DNA of 64,000 bases, from contig NZ_CP022684.1 in the NCBI RefSeq assembly GCF_002863865.1, positions 1,046,931 to 1,110,930 on the forward strand. Reading direction: 5' to 3'. A model generated the notes under the pieces. That model made no database searches and was not told where the DNA came from. It saw nothing but the letters and a program-made list of their open reading frames with translations. This DNA is from Ketobacter alkanivorans. Its GTDB lineage: Bacteria; Pseudomonadota; Gammaproteobacteria; Pseudomonadales; Ketobacteraceae. How positions within the stretch are numbered: position 1 is the first letter of the stretch; every line of letters begins with the position of its first letter. Position numbers and translations under genes: made by a program. Below, in pieces: positions 29,201-38,258 of this stretch.

Positions 29201-29740
29201 ATAGGTTTCATCATCCTGACGCGAGGTACGGTGAAGCTCCAAATAAAACGAATCAGGAAACAGCTCGCTGTACTCTGCAAGCAGCTGCTCGACTTTGTCG
29301 TGCTTCCCCCCTAGTAATGCACGACCGATTTCGGCTTGCCTGCCACCGGACAAACAGATCAAGCCATCTGTTTTTTGTCGCAGGTAGTCACGGGCAATAA
29401 TTGCTTTGTCGAGCTTTTGGCCATGTAGATAAGATTCAGACACCAGTTCAGTCAGGTTGCGATAACCTTGTAAGCTTTTGGCGAGCAATACGATCTGGGT
29501 TGGCGGCTCATCGGGCTGGGCTGATTCAAGCAGTACGTCTGCGCCGTAAATGGGTTTGAGCCCCGCATCCATGGCAGACCGCTGAAACTTCACCAGGGCG
29601 AACATGTTGCAGAAATCCGTAAGAGCCAAGGCTGGCATATTCATTTCAGAACACAATTTCGCCAACGGCTTAATACGCACCAGTCCATCCACCAGTGAAT
29701 ATTCAGAATGAATACGCAGATGTACGAATGGTTGTGTCAT
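26273..29740 (-). CDS. dnaE: DNA polymerase III alpha subunit
   Basis: Replicative DNA polymerase catalytic subunit, 1,155 residues (E. coli 1,160). The N-terminal PHP domain starts VHLRIHSEYSLVDG (residues 6-19). The polymerase catalytic aspartates lie in MPDFDVDFCMDGR near 398-410. A helix-hairpin-helix segment and an OB domain (GDKMAFLTLDDKSGRLEISIF near 1010-1030) follow. Downstream of rnhB, with only 27 bases between rnhB's stop and its start. Intact throughout. Confidence 0.98.
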   Translation of the reverse strand: MTQPFVHLRIHSEYSLVDGLVRIKPLAKLCSEMNMPALALTDFCNMFALVKFQRSAMDAGLKPIYGADVLLESAQPDEPPTQIVLLAKSLQGYRNLTELVSESYLHGQKLDKAIIARDYLRQKTDGLICLSGGRQAEIGRALLGGKHDKVEQLLAEYSELFPDSFYLELHRTSRQDDETYLHLAVDVAQKFNLPVVATNDVRFLKRDDFEAHETRVCIYEGWTLEDPSREQRYSEEQYLKSPEEMCELFQDIPEAIENTVEIAKRCSFEIPLGTYFLPDYPVPEGMTLDDFIIAESRKGLEQRLAFLYDVNDPGFAEIRKPYDERLQSELDVIIQMGFPGYFLIVADFIQWAKNNGVPVGPGRGSGAGSLVAYVLKITDLDPLEYDLLFERFLNPERVSMPDFDVDFCMDGRDRVIDYVAEKYGRNAVSQIITFGSMAAKAVVRDVGRVQGRSYGFVDRIAKLIPFEVGMTLSKAIEQEPQLQELYDRDEDVRELLDMALKLEGITRNVGKHAGGVVIAPSALTDYVPLYCDEHGNNLVTQFDKDDVEAAGLVKFDFLGLRTLTIVDWALKTINPVLEKQGEPPVDIERIPLDDQASFDLLQRAETTAVFQLESRGMKDLIKRLKPNTFEDIVALVALFRPGPLGSGMVDDFIARKHGRQKVDYPHPDLKPVLDTTYGTILYQEQVMLIPQVLADFTLGGADLLRRAMGKKKADVMAQQRGLFVDGAAKNGIDPKLSGEIFDTMEEFAKYGFNKSHSAAYALVSYQTAWLKAHYPAGFMAAVLSADMHNTDKVVTLIDECRRMKLAIVSPDVNVSEYKFTVGEQEQVVYGLGAIKGLGEGPIEAILEARDANKPFKNLFEFCRRVDLKKLNKRSMEALVRAGALDKLGPDRATLMASLQEAMRYAEQESKNQDLGIMDMFGAVEEEEQPEPEWAKVKPWSDDERLNGEKDTLGLYLTGHPIDQYLEEISHFISCRIADVKPGNTKESRSIVAGLVIAQRVMKNKRGDKMAFLTLDDKSGRLEISIFSDTYEEYKDQLIKDAVLVVEGDVSMDDYSGGLKMVTRKVFGIAQARENYARLISLDIDQSRVGPEFSQQLQAALTPYREGGCKVRIQYARQGAHGRLYLGDDWRISPKPELIKQLEQLCGERTLTVHYR

Positions 29741-29767
29741 GTTAGTGCGCCTGTGCTGTAGGTGAGT

Positions 29768-30358
29768 TTAATCCAGCAATTTTGCCACCGGCCCGAACGA
29801 GCGGCGGTGTATTTCCGTAGGGCCGAGCTTATGCAAGGCATCCATGTGAACTTTGGTAGGATAGCCTTTATGCTTGGCAAAGCCATAGCCAGGATAGCGC
29901 TGCTCCATCTCATCCATCTCTCGGTCACGAGTGACTTTAGCGAGGATAGAGGCCGCGCTGATGCAGGGTTCAGTGAGATCCCCTTTTACAATTGCCTGAG
30001 ATGGGCAGGGCAAATTCGGACACCGATTACCATCCACCAAGGCAAATTCTGCCATCGGTGACAGTTGTTCTACTGCCCTCTGCATAGCCAGCATACTGGC
30101 GTGCAAGATATTGAGTTTATCTATTTCCTCTACATTGGCTCGGCCAATGGCCCACGCCAGAGCATCCCGCTGGATGATCTCAAACAGAGCTTCGCGCTTT
30201 TTTTCTGAGAGTTTCTTGGAATCGGTAAGCCCCGCAATGGGTTTGTCAGGATGAAGTATCACCGCTGCAGCAACCACATCCCATGCCAATGGCCCGCGCC
30301 CGACCTCATCAACACCTGCGATCAGTTTACCATTGGCGAAGCCAATCTCAGCCTGCAT
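29768..30358 (-). CDS. rnhB: Ribonuclease HII
   Basis: Removes ribonucleotides from DNA and cleaves RNA:DNA hybrids. It has 196 residues. The catalytic start [20 protein letters not shown] is near residues 14-33, [13 protein letters not shown] near 45-57 and [16 protein letters not shown] near 136-151 with the further acidic ligands. One oddity: the nearly invariant Gly of GPLAGDVV is Trp here, a single-base change (TGG). Overlaps the lpxB stop by 11 bases, so it is coupled to it. Confidence 0.95.
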   Translation of the reverse strand: MQAEIGFANGKLIAGVDEVGRGPLAWDVVAAAVILHPDKPIAGLTDSKKLSEKKREALFEIIQRDALAWAIGRANVEEIDKLNILHASMLAMQRAVEQLSPMAEFALVDGNRCPNLPCPSQAIVKGDLTEPCISAASILAKVTRDREMDEMEQRYPGYGFAKHKGYPTKVHMDALHKLGPTEIHRRSFGPVAKLLD

Positions 30359-31544
30359 TTACTACGCCCTCACCCGCCGAACTAGCCTGCTTTTCGAGCA
30401 AACCGGCAATGGCCGCAGCGGCCTGCTCGCTGGCATTCATATTCAGTTGATCGTGGATTTCACCGAAACGTGCCTGCATGGTCTTACAGCGCTGTGGATC
30501 CTGCATTAAACCAAAGAGCGCACGAGCCAGAACCTCCGGGCGTGCATTTTCCTGCAAGAATTCAGGGGCAATTTCTTCATCCGCCAGTAAGTTGGGCAGG
30601 GCAATAAACTTGTTCTTCACCAATGGGGACAAAATCGCATGAGTAATCGCCCCCCAGCTGAAGGCCACTACCATCGGGCGTTTCAGCAACATGGCTTCCA
30701 ATGTCACGGTGCCAGAGGTAGCCAACACGTAATCAGCGCCCGCCATCACCTCTCGGGCATGACCATCCACCAACTGGATGGGCAATTCAGTATTCAGTTG
30801 TTTCAACTGCAGTTCGAACTGGTGTCGACGCTGATCATTCGCTAACGGCACAATAAACTTGGTTTGGGGGCTCATGATGGCTATCAGGCGCATGGTTTCC
30901 AAAAACAATGGGCCCATGTATTTCAGTTCACCACCGCGACTTCCTGGTAGAACCGCTACAACCTTATCGGCCGGCGCAAATTCCCAATAGCGCTTGGCGC
31001 GGTCATGATCGATTTTGGAATCAATATCTGTCGCAAAGGGGTGCCCAACAAACTTTACCGGTACATCAAAGCGTTTATAGAAATCTGCCTCGAACGGAAG
31101 CAGTGTCAGCATCAAATCCACATCGCGGCGAATTTTGAAAACCCGCTTCTGTCGCCAGGCCCAAACGGTTGGTGAAACGTAGTGTACGGTTTTGATACCG
31201 TGCGTTTTTAAGAAGCCTTCTACGGGTAGATTGAAATCAGGGGAATCAATACCGATGAACACATCAATTTTTTCATCGAGAAATCGCTGTTTTAAAGTCT
31301 TGCGAATATTGAGTAGTTCTCGCAACCGGCCCAGCACCGCAAATATACCCATCACACTCAGTCGGTCTATGGGGAAAAGACTTTCGCAACCGGCCTCGAT
31401 CATAGCCGGACCACCAATCCCCACAAATCGAGCGCTCGGCCAGTGTTTGCGCAACGCCTTAATCAGGCCGGCACCCAGCTGGTCACCGGACATTTCGCCC
31501 GCAACAATGCCAACAGTGATCGCAGAACTGTTATGAGGAGGCAT
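30348..31544 (-). CDS. lpxB: Lipid-A-disaccharide synthase
   Basis: Glycosyltransferase that joins UDP-2,3-diacylglucosamine and lipid X to form the lipid A disaccharide at the inner membrane. I choose ATG 31544 (398 aa, [20 protein letters not shown]). A GTG 30 bases upstream is in frame but would overlap lpxA and adds an unusual N-terminus. Key segments: [20 protein letters not shown] near 12-31, [11 protein letters not shown] near 125-135, [11 protein letters not shown] near 197-207 and [10 protein letters not shown] near 271-280. Member of the lpxD-fabZ-lpxA-lpxB block. Confidence 0.95.
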   Translation of the reverse strand: MPPHNSSAITVGIVAGEMSGDQLGAGLIKALRKHWPSARFVGIGGPAMIEAGCESLFPIDRLSVMGIFAVLGRLRELLNIRKTLKQRFLDEKIDVFIGIDSPDFNLPVEGFLKTHGIKTVHYVSPTVWAWRQKRVFKIRRDVDLMLTLLPFEADFYKRFDVPVKFVGHPFATDIDSKIDHDRAKRYWEFAPADKVVAVLPGSRGGELKYMGPLFLETMRLIAIMSPQTKFIVPLANDQRRHQFELQLKQLNTELPIQLVDGHAREVMAGADYVLATSGTVTLEAMLLKRPMVVAFSWGAITHAILSPLVKNKFIALPNLLADEEIAPEFLQENARPEVLARALFGLMQDPQRCKTMQARFGEIHDQLNMNASEQAAAAIAGLLEKQASSAGEGVVNAG

Positions 31545-31557
31545 ATCAGTACCGAAA

Positions 31558-32325
31558 TTAGCGGGCAATGCCACGACTGGAAGACTTTATCGAATCGATG
31601 AAAAGCTGTAGATTGGGATCGTGGGGCTTCGCTTCGAGCTGAGCCAAAGCCTGCTCGAGTTTCAATCCACGCATGTACACGGTTTTGTAGGCATCTTTCA
31701 ATAACGACATGGATTCCTTGCTGAAATTGCGCCGCCGCATGCCTTCAAAATTCATACCTGCGGGCCTTGCCGGGTTACCCGCTACCATCATAAAGGCTGG
31801 CACGTCCTTACCGGTCAACGCTCCCATCCCCAGCATTGCATAAGGCCCCACGTGACAGAACTGGTGAGCACCGGAAAACCCGGCAAAAATCACATCATGG
31901 GCCACATGCACGTGCCCAGCCATGGTGGCATGGGCTGCAAAAATATTATCATCGCCGATCTGGCAGTCATGGGCCACATGCACGTATCCCATGATCAGGT
32001 TGCGACTGCCGATACGGGTTACACCTTCATCCTGTATGGTTCCACGATGAATCGTACAACACTCACGAATGTGGTTATCGTCACCAATTTCCAGGCGGGT
32101 TGGTTCGCCTTTGTATTTTTTGTCCTGGCAATCCTCTCCCACCGAGGCAAACTGGAATATGCGATTACGCTTGCCAATCTTGGTGGGGCCTTTAATGCAG
32201 GCATGAGAATTAACTACGGTACCAGAGTCGATTTCGACACCGGGACCGATATAGGAAAACGGGCCAACTTCGACATCCGCAGCCAGCTCCGCCTTTGGAT
32301 CAACTACAGCTTGTGGGTGGATCAA
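31558..32325 (-). CDS. lpxA: UDP-N-acetylglucosamine acyltransferase LpxA
   Basis: First enzyme of lipid A synthesis, a trimeric left-handed beta-helix acyltransferase. Hexapeptide repeats are visible throughout (VDPKAELAADVEVGPFSYIG, IGDDNIFAAHATMAGHV). The catalytic histidine is in YVHVAHDCQIGDD near 118-130, and family motif MNFEGMRRRNFS is near 194-205. I prefer a TTG start at 32325 (255 aa). It follows the fabZ stop by one base, has AAAGGGA eight bases upstream and aligns with family N-termini. A GTG at 32346, overlapping fabZ, is the alternative. No ATG is available. Confidence 0.93.
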   Translation of the reverse strand: MIHPQAVVDPKAELAADVEVGPFSYIGPGVEIDSGTVVNSHACIKGPTKIGKRNRIFQFASVGEDCQDKKYKGEPTRLEIGDDNHIRECCTIHRGTIQDEGVTRIGSRNLIMGYVHVAHDCQIGDDNIFAAHATMAGHVHVAHDVIFAGFSGAHQFCHVGPYAMLGMGALTGKDVPAFMMVAGNPARPAGMNFEGMRRRNFSKESMSLLKDAYKTVYMRGLKLEQALAQLEAKPHDPNLQLFIDSIKSSSRGIAR

Positions 32326-32326
32326 T

Positions 32327-32764
32327 CTACAAATCCCTTTCTGCACAGGTTATATCGGAAACGGCGACCTCTTGCCCGTCCACCGTTGCTACCGCATGGA
32401 ACTTCCAAATAGTACGTTTTCTGGATTTAATGGTAGCTCGCATCACCAACTGCTCACCCGGCAAAACCGGCCGACGAAACTTGGTTTTATCTACAGAGGC
32501 CACCACATAAACCTTGTTGCTGCTGGCAGTCTGACCGACTGTCTTGAACGCCAGCAAGCCCGCCGTTTGCGCCATTGCCTCGATAATGAGTACGCCGGGC
32601 AAAATAGGGTTATCGGGAAAATGCCCTTCAAATACTGGCTCATTATTGGAAATGCCGCGTACCGCAACAATGTACTCCCCTTCAACCAGCTCAAGCACCC
32701 TGTCCACTTGCAGGAATGGGGCACGATGGGGAAGGATCTCTTTAATTTCGTTAATATTCATCAT
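32327..32764 (-). CDS. fabZ: 3-hydroxyacyl-ACP dehydratase FabZ
   Basis: Dehydrates 3-hydroxyacyl-ACPs of all chain lengths in fatty acid elongation; competes with LpxA/LpxD for 3-hydroxyacyl-ACP. It has 145 residues. The hot-dog active-site motif FEGHFPDNPILPGVLIIEAM is near 46-65 with catalytic His and Glu. N-terminal NINEIKEILPHRAPFLQVDR is typical. Sits between lpxD and lpxA as in most gammaproteobacteria, giving coordinated membrane and lipid A synthesis. Confidence 0.97.
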   Translation of the reverse strand: MMNINEIKEILPHRAPFLQVDRVLELVEGEYIVAVRGISNNEPVFEGHFPDNPILPGVLIIEAMAQTAGLLAFKTVGQTASSNKVYVVASVDKTKFRRPVLPGEQLVMRATIKSRKRTIWKFHAVATVDGQEVAVSDITCAERDL

Positions 32765-32855
32765 AGTTCAACGGGTAGAATCTATCTCATTTTAAATCAC
32801 TAGCTTAGGGGGATTCCAGCAACAATTCATCTCTTATAAGGTAACACGATATGAA

Positions 32856-33911
32856 TCACTGGTCAGAGGTTTGCTGAGATTTTAACAGCTTCTCCAGTCG
32901 GCTGATTTTGCGGGCCATTTCATCGAGCTGACGGAACCGCGCTGCATTTTTGCGCCAAAGAGACGTGGTAGACATGGCGGTACCTGAGGAATAGGAGCCG
33001 GGCTCTGTAATGCTTTTGGTAATAGCGCTGCGCATGGTGAGATGAACTCGATCTGTTATCTCAAGGTGTCCGGCAATGCCAACGGCACCGGCAATTGTAC
33101 AGTACTTACCAATTTTGGTGCTTCCCGCGATGCCGGTACAACCGGCGATGGCGGTACACTCCCCTATCTCAACGTTGTGCGCTATCTGAATCTGGTTATC
33201 CAGAATCACCCCGTTGCCGATAATCGTATCCTGAATGGCACCGCGATCGATGGTGGTATTAGCGCCCACCTCCACATCATTGCCAATGCTGACCGCACCC
33301 ACCTGGGCGATTTTCTGCCACTGGCCTTGGTCATTGGCAAAACCGAAGCCATCGGCACCAACCACTACACCACTGTGAAACGTGCAGCGATCACCGGTTT
33401 TGACGCCATGATAAAACGTTACGTTGGCATGCAGCGTTGTGTTTGCACCGATGCTGCAATTTGCACCCACTACAGCCCCTGCACCAACCTCGACGTTGTC
33501 CGCCAGTACAGCGCCAGACTCAATAACCGCCATTGGGCCAATTCGACACCCGGCACCCAACACGGCATCCGTTGCCACATAGGCAGAAGGATGCACTCCG
33601 CAATCTGGGCGAGGACGACGATCGAAAAAGTGGGATACTTTGGCGTACATCAGATAAGGGTTATCTGCCACCAATGCGGCCACAGGGCAATCGCTGGCAA
33701 ACTGTGGATTGATAATAACCGCAGTGGCGGCTGTGCTATCAAGTTGGCGACGATACATGGGATTGGCAAGAAAACTGAGCTGCCCGCTCCCGGCGCTGCC
33801 CAAGGTAGCAAGACTATGCACCTCGAGATTCGGATTGCCGACCAGTTCCAGACCCAACGACTGAGCCAGATCCCCCAGTCGCCAGCTTGATTTAACCACC
33901 GCGCCAACCAT
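32856..33911 (-). CDS. lpxD: UDP-3-O-(3-hydroxyacyl)glucosamine N-acyltransferase LpxD
   Basis: Adds the N-linked acyl chain in the third step of lipid A synthesis. It has 351 residues: an N-terminal uridine-binding domain (SSWRLGDLAQSLGLELVGNP), about ten left-handed helix coils from about residue 105 (GVHPSAYVATDAVLGAGCRI), the catalytic His in QIQIAHNVEIGECTAIAG near 243-260, and a C-terminal helix (RKISRLEKLLKSQQ). Six bases separate its start from the ompH stop. Confidence 0.97.
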   Translation of the reverse strand: MVGAVVKSSWRLGDLAQSLGLELVGNPNLEVHSLATLGSAGSGQLSFLANPMYRRQLDSTAATAVIINPQFASDCPVAALVADNPYLMYAKVSHFFDRRPRPDCGVHPSAYVATDAVLGAGCRIGPMAVIESGAVLADNVEVGAGAVVGANCSIGANTTLHANVTFYHGVKTGDRCTFHSGVVVGADGFGFANDQGQWQKIAQVGAVSIGNDVEVGANTTIDRGAIQDTIIGNGVILDNQIQIAHNVEIGECTAIAGCTGIAGSTKIGKYCTIAGAVGIAGHLEITDRVHLTMRSAITKSITEPGSYSSGTAMSTTSLWRKNAARFRQLDEMARKISRLEKLLKSQQTSDQ

Positions 33912-33916
33912 AACTA

Positions 33917-34435
33917 TTAGTCTTTAATGCTGTTCATCTTCTGGACCACCATATCCGTTATGTCCAGCTTGGGGTTGATACCCACAACGACGTCGCTGCG
34001 CAGCACCATATCTATGCCTTGCTCTGCGATCACAGCGTTCACTGCTTTCTTGAACTTGGGCAGCAATGATTCGACCACTTGCCGCTCATCAGCCTGACCG
34101 CTCTTTTGTAGCTGCTGCTGCTTGAATTTGAGCTCGTTGGCAATTTCCATAAGTTCTTTTTCCATCTTATGCTTTTCATCGGTGGACATGATGGCAGCAT
34201 CTTTCTGCAGCTTTTCCTGCAGGTTCTTACCCTTCAAGCTGAGCGCTTCCAAGCCTGCACGCTCACGCTCAAATTCACCCTTGAGCTTCTCAATTTTAAG
34301 CTTGCCTTCCTCGGTACCCATCACAGCACGCATAAAATCCACTGTCACAATCTTGGAAGCTTCTTCAGCCATTGCAGATTGCAGCGCAAACAAACCCAAC
34401 AAAACCACTAATATTTTCTTCACAACAAACCTCAT
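33917..34435 (-). CDS. ompH: Periplasmic chaperone OmpH/Skp
   Basis: Trimeric chaperone that carries unfolded outer-membrane proteins across the periplasm to BamA. ATG 34435 gives 172 aa; the longer open frame overlaps bamA and lacks the signal peptide at its start. The signal sequence MRFVVKKILVVLLGLFALQ ends AMA before EEASKIVTVDFMRAVMG. Long charged helices (LKGEFERERAGLEALSLKGK, DAAIMSTDEKHKMEKELMEI) form the typical tentacles. Immediately downstream of bamA, as usual. Confidence 0.95.
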   Translation of the reverse strand: MRFVVKKILVVLLGLFALQSAMAEEASKIVTVDFMRAVMGTEEGKLKIEKLKGEFERERAGLEALSLKGKNLQEKLQKDAAIMSTDEKHKMEKELMEIANELKFKQQQLQKSGQADERQVVESLLPKFKKAVNAVIAEQGIDMVLRSDVVVGINPKLDITDMVVQKMNSIKD

Positions 34436-34451
34436 TATTCTGTGTATAGAG

Positions 34452-36809
34452 TTAGAACGGTTGCCCCAGAGAGAACTGGAACGACTGCACATCATCACCG
34501 GGCTGATCATTAAAGGCCTTGGACAGGCTGAATGACAGAGGGCCAATACCGGTTATCCACGACAGGGCTATACCCGCAGACATGCGCATCTCACTTAGCT
34601 CGAAACCATATTCGTCTTTACGATGGGTATCAAACACGTTACCCGCGTCGATAAAGAACAGGGTACGGAATGATCGACTGTCTTTAACAAAGGGCATCGG
34701 AAATATGAATTCGGCGCTGGCTTCTGCCAGGAAATTACCACCAATCGCTCGGGGATCACCAAAGTCATAGGCTGACTGAATCTCACGAGGGCCCAGAGAG
34801 CGATCCTCATAGCCACGAATAGACCCAAAACCGCCAGCATAATAGTGCTCATAAAATGGCGGCTTATCATCATCGCCATAGGCATCCAGATAACCCAGTT
34901 CAGAGCGCAACCTCAATACCCAATCCTGAGTTATAGGGAAATACTTCTGTGACTGCAAACTGGATTTGAAATACTCAAGGTCACTACCGGGCGAGGTAAT
35001 CTGCAGCGAAACCGTGTGAGACGATCCTCGGGTCGCGAATACTCCACGGTTCAACGTGCTAATAGACCAAGAACCCGTGAGAGGGAAATTCAGGAAATCC
35101 TCTGATTGAGTGAAAGCACCATTAATGTTTGCTTCATACAGGTCATAGCCTACCAACTCCCATACCTGGAGCGGTGAACGCCGACTGCCGTAGACCGTCA
35201 CACTCTCGAAACCAATGCCGAAACTCAATCGCGAGATATCACTGGTCGGGTACCCAAAGGTTAAATTACCGCCCAAGCGATCCGATGCCCAGTTGGAAAT
35301 TACGTCGTCTTCACTGATATCAGTTTTTTGGTAGAACAGCGAGTACCCTCGGGACACACCGTCAATGGTGTAATAGGGATCGAGGAACGAGAAGCTGATG
35401 CTGTCACGAATATCGCTGCGATTGGCCGCAATAGTCACCCTGTTGCCAGTACCCAAAAAGTTGGTTTGAGACAGGTTGGCACCAAAGACAAAACCGGTTC
35501 CCTGCTGATACCCCACACTGGCACCGATGGAGCCGGATGGCTGCTCTTCTACCGAGTAGGTGACGTCCACCTGATCGTCTTCACCGGGGACCCGCGGCGT
35601 CTCCACCGTCACACCTTTGAAGAAGCCGAGTCGCTCAAGGCGCACCTTGGAGTTTTCGATCAACTGACCAGAAGCCCAGGAGCCTTCCATTTGCCGCATT
35701 TCACGACGCAACACCTCATCGCGGGTTTTGGTGTTACCTAAGAAGTTAATTCGGCGCACATACACCCGGGTACCAGCATCCACGTAGAAAGTCACATCTA
35801 CCGTATTATCCCCGGCTGGAGACAGTGACGGTACGCCGTTGACGTTGGCGAAGGTGTATCCCTCATTACCCAAGCGCTTGGAAATCAGTTCATTCGAGGT
35901 GGTCACCAGCGAACGGGAGAAAGTCTGCCCTGAACGCAACAAAATCAAACGACGCAGATCCGCCTCAGGTACTTTGAGGTCCCCGGTGAGTTTCACTTCG
36001 TTTACGGTAAAACGCTCACCTTCGGAAATATTAGCTGTGATATACACTTCTGATTTGTCGGGGGTTACCGATACTTGAGTGGATTCCACCCGGAAATTCA
36101 CGTAACCGCGATCCTGATAAAAGGACGACAGCTTCTCCAGATCGCCGGATAGTTTTTCCCGCGAGTACTTGTCATCCCCTTTGAAAAAAGAAAACATGTG
36201 AGATTCTTTCAGCTCAAAGTTTTCCACCAGCTCTTCATCGGTGAATACAGTGTTGCCTACGATATCGACCTTGGAAATGGTCGCGACATCGCCTTCCTTG
36301 ATTTTGATGTTGATAGCAACCCGGTTGCGAGGCAGAGGCTTCACCTCTGGCTCTACTCTGGCACCGTAACGGCCCTGGGCAATATACTGGCGCTCCAACT
36401 CAACCTTGAGGCGATCCAGCGTTACCCGCTGGAATACGCTGCCTTCACTGAGCCCAGCCTGTGATAGCCCCTGCATCAGGTTTTCGGTTTCGATGGATTT
36501 ATTACCATCCAACTCTATGCTAGCAATCGACGGCCTTTCGCTTACCTGAACCACAAGGATATCGCCATCCCGCGCCAGGCTTATGTCCTGAAAATTGCCG
36601 GTTTTGAATAGAATACGAGCAGAACGGGCCAGAATGTTCTCGTTTACTTCATCCCCTACCTGTAATGGCAGCACGTTAAATACAGCACCAGCGGAGATTC
36701 GTTGCAGGCCTTCGACCCGGATATCTTTTATGACGAAGGAATCAGCCATTGCTGCGTTCGCAAAAAATGCCATCCAACACAACAACACTAATGTGGTAAT
36801 TCGATTCAT
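34452..36809 (-). CDS. bamA: Outer membrane protein assembly factor BamA
   Basis: Central beta-barrel of the BAM complex that inserts outer-membrane proteins. It has 785 residues: signal peptide about 1-22 (ends AAMA), five POTRA domains (about 23-420; for example SFVIKDIRVEGLQRISAGAV starts POTRA 1), then a C-terminal barrel. The lid-loop motif is seen as GGFGSIRGYEDRSLGPR near 655-671, and the chain ends FQFSLGQPF with the terminal aromatic signal. Lies between rseP and ompH. Confidence 0.97.
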   Translation of the reverse strand: MNRITTLVLLCWMAFFANAAMADSFVIKDIRVEGLQRISAGAVFNVLPLQVGDEVNENILARSARILFKTGNFQDISLARDGDILVVQVSERPSIASIELDGNKSIETENLMQGLSQAGLSEGSVFQRVTLDRLKVELERQYIAQGRYGARVEPEVKPLPRNRVAINIKIKEGDVATISKVDIVGNTVFTDEELVENFELKESHMFSFFKGDDKYSREKLSGDLEKLSSFYQDRGYVNFRVESTQVSVTPDKSEVYITANISEGERFTVNEVKLTGDLKVPEADLRRLILLRSGQTFSRSLVTTSNELISKRLGNEGYTFANVNGVPSLSPAGDNTVDVTFYVDAGTRVYVRRINFLGNTKTRDEVLRREMRQMEGSWASGQLIENSKVRLERLGFFKGVTVETPRVPGEDDQVDVTYSVEEQPSGSIGASVGYQQGTGFVFGANLSQTNFLGTGNRVTIAANRSDIRDSISFSFLDPYYTIDGVSRGYSLFYQKTDISEDDVISNWASDRLGGNLTFGYPTSDISRLSFGIGFESVTVYGSRRSPLQVWELVGYDLYEANINGAFTQSEDFLNFPLTGSWSISTLNRGVFATRGSSHTVSLQITSPGSDLEYFKSSLQSQKYFPITQDWVLRLRSELGYLDAYGDDDKPPFYEHYYAGGFGSIRGYEDRSLGPREIQSAYDFGDPRAIGGNFLAEASAEFIFPMPFVKDSRSFRTLFFIDAGNVFDTHRKDEYGFELSEMRMSAGIALSWITGIGPLSFSLSKAFNDQPGDDVQSFQFSLGQPF

Positions 36810-36856
36810 TTAACGCTCAAGTCCGAAGGAAATTGAAATGGTCCAAAAAGGCGGGA

Positions 36857-38221
36857 TCAAAGCCCCATTATATCGTTATAAAATGCCAGCCCCATAAACA
36901 TGACCAGCAAGCCGAGGCCAAGGCTGTTTCCTAATGCCTGTGCCTTCTCTGATACCGGGCTTCCTTTAATCATTTCAACGAGATAGTACATTAAATGCCC
37001 ACCATCCAACACCGGGATGGGCAGCAAATTTAACACTCCAAGGCTGATACTTAAATAGGCCATAAAGCCAAGGAATGCTTCTATACCATAACCGGCACTG
37101 TCTCCTGCCACTTTAGCGATGGTAATAGGGCCACTGAGGTTATCCAGCGAGATCTTGCCAGTCACCATCTTTCCGATGGACATAAGCGTCAGCTCTACCC
37201 TGGACCAGGCATACGAGATGGATTTGCCAATTGCCGCAATCGGCCCATATTGCTGATCCCGGATCATAAAATCGGGGAACTGGGCAAATTCTTCAGGTGC
37301 ATGAGCACCGATCTGCCCCATGGGCTCCCCGTTATCACCCTTTACCGTGTCGGGAGTGATTTGAACCAGCTGTTCCATCCCGTCACGAATGACCTTGAGC
37401 GTCATGGTGGTTCCGGGGTTTTCCTGGATCAGCATGACCCATTCACTCCAGTCCAGAATGTCTACATCATTGACCGACAGTACCTGATCTCCGGTTTTAA
37501 GCCCCTGACGCGCAGCGGCACCACCATCAACCAGCTTGCCCAGTATGGGGGGCACGGAAGGGAAGAACGGTTCCAGACCTAACAATTTAAGCGGGTGGGT
37601 TTTCTCAGCACCCTGCATCCAGTTCTGCAAATCGACAGACCGTTCAACGGTAGCGCTGCTGTTTTCCGGACGCACAGTGAACCGAACTTCAACGCTCTCT
37701 CCAATCCGGGAGATCAGCGCCATGGTGACGTCTTCCCAACTCTCGGTTGGTTCGCCATCGACAGCAATAATCTCATCCATGGTCTGAAACCCGGCTTCAG
37801 CTGCGTACCCTTTGGACTCAACATCGCCAACAAAGGGTGCCAGAGAGGTCACACCTGAGACAAAAACAACCCAGTACAGCAGTACCGCAAATACCAAGTT
37901 CACCAACGGGCCGGCTGCCACGATAGCGAAGCGCTGAAATACGGTTTTGTGGGCAAAAGAGAGGTGGCGCTGGTGCTCATTAACATCGCTGCCGGGTTCG
38001 CCCAGCATTTTAACAAAGCCACCCAAGGGGAGCGCCGCTATAACAAACTCGGTGCCTTGGCGGTCTTTCCATTTAACAAGGGGCTGCCCAAATCCGATGG
38101 AAAAGCGGATCACGCGCACACCACAACGACGAGCCACCCAAAAATGACCATATTCATGGACAAATATAAGCAGTCCAAGAGTTACAACGAACGCCAGCAG
38201 GGTTTGCAGAAAGTCGAACAA
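36857..38221 (-). CDS. rseP: Site-2 protease RseP
   Basis: Intramembrane zinc metalloprotease that cleaves RseA to release sigma-E under envelope stress. It has 454 residues. The zinc motif HEYGH is at residues 22-26, two PDZ domains occupy about 115-310 (GYAAEAGFQTMDEIIAVDGE; AARQGLKTGDQVLSVNDVD), and the third ligand motif, NLLPIPVLDGGHLMYYLVE, is near 395-413. Four membrane helices. Its position directly upstream of bamA fits its role in sensing barrel-protein folding. Confidence 0.97.
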   Translation of the reverse strand: MFDFLQTLLAFVVTLGLLIFVHEYGHFWVARRCGVRVIRFSIGFGQPLVKWKDRQGTEFVIAALPLGGFVKMLGEPGSDVNEHQRHLSFAHKTVFQRFAIVAAGPLVNLVFAVLLYWVVFVSGVTSLAPFVGDVESKGYAAEAGFQTMDEIIAVDGEPTESWEDVTMALISRIGESVEVRFTVRPENSSATVERSVDLQNWMQGAEKTHPLKLLGLEPFFPSVPPILGKLVDGGAAARQGLKTGDQVLSVNDVDILDWSEWVMLIQENPGTTMTLKVIRDGMEQLVQITPDTVKGDNGEPMGQIGAHAPEEFAQFPDFMIRDQQYGPIAAIGKSISYAWSRVELTLMSIGKMVTGKISLDNLSGPITIAKVAGDSAGYGIEAFLGFMAYLSISLGVLNLLPIPVLDGGHLMYYLVEMIKGSPVSEKAQALGNSLGLGLLVMFMGLAFYNDIMGL

Positions 38222-38258
38222 ATCAGCCTCTATATTGTTGTTGTGTCAGCCATTCAAG

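Noticed and set aside
27935-29314. Long plus-strand open frame of 459 codons
   Set aside because: It is entirely antisense to dnaE, whose protein sequence is clearly conserved; the translation has no domain-like pattern.
33042-33890. Plus-strand open frame of 282 codons
   Set aside because: Antisense to lpxD; its repeats mirror the hexapeptide repeats of that gene.
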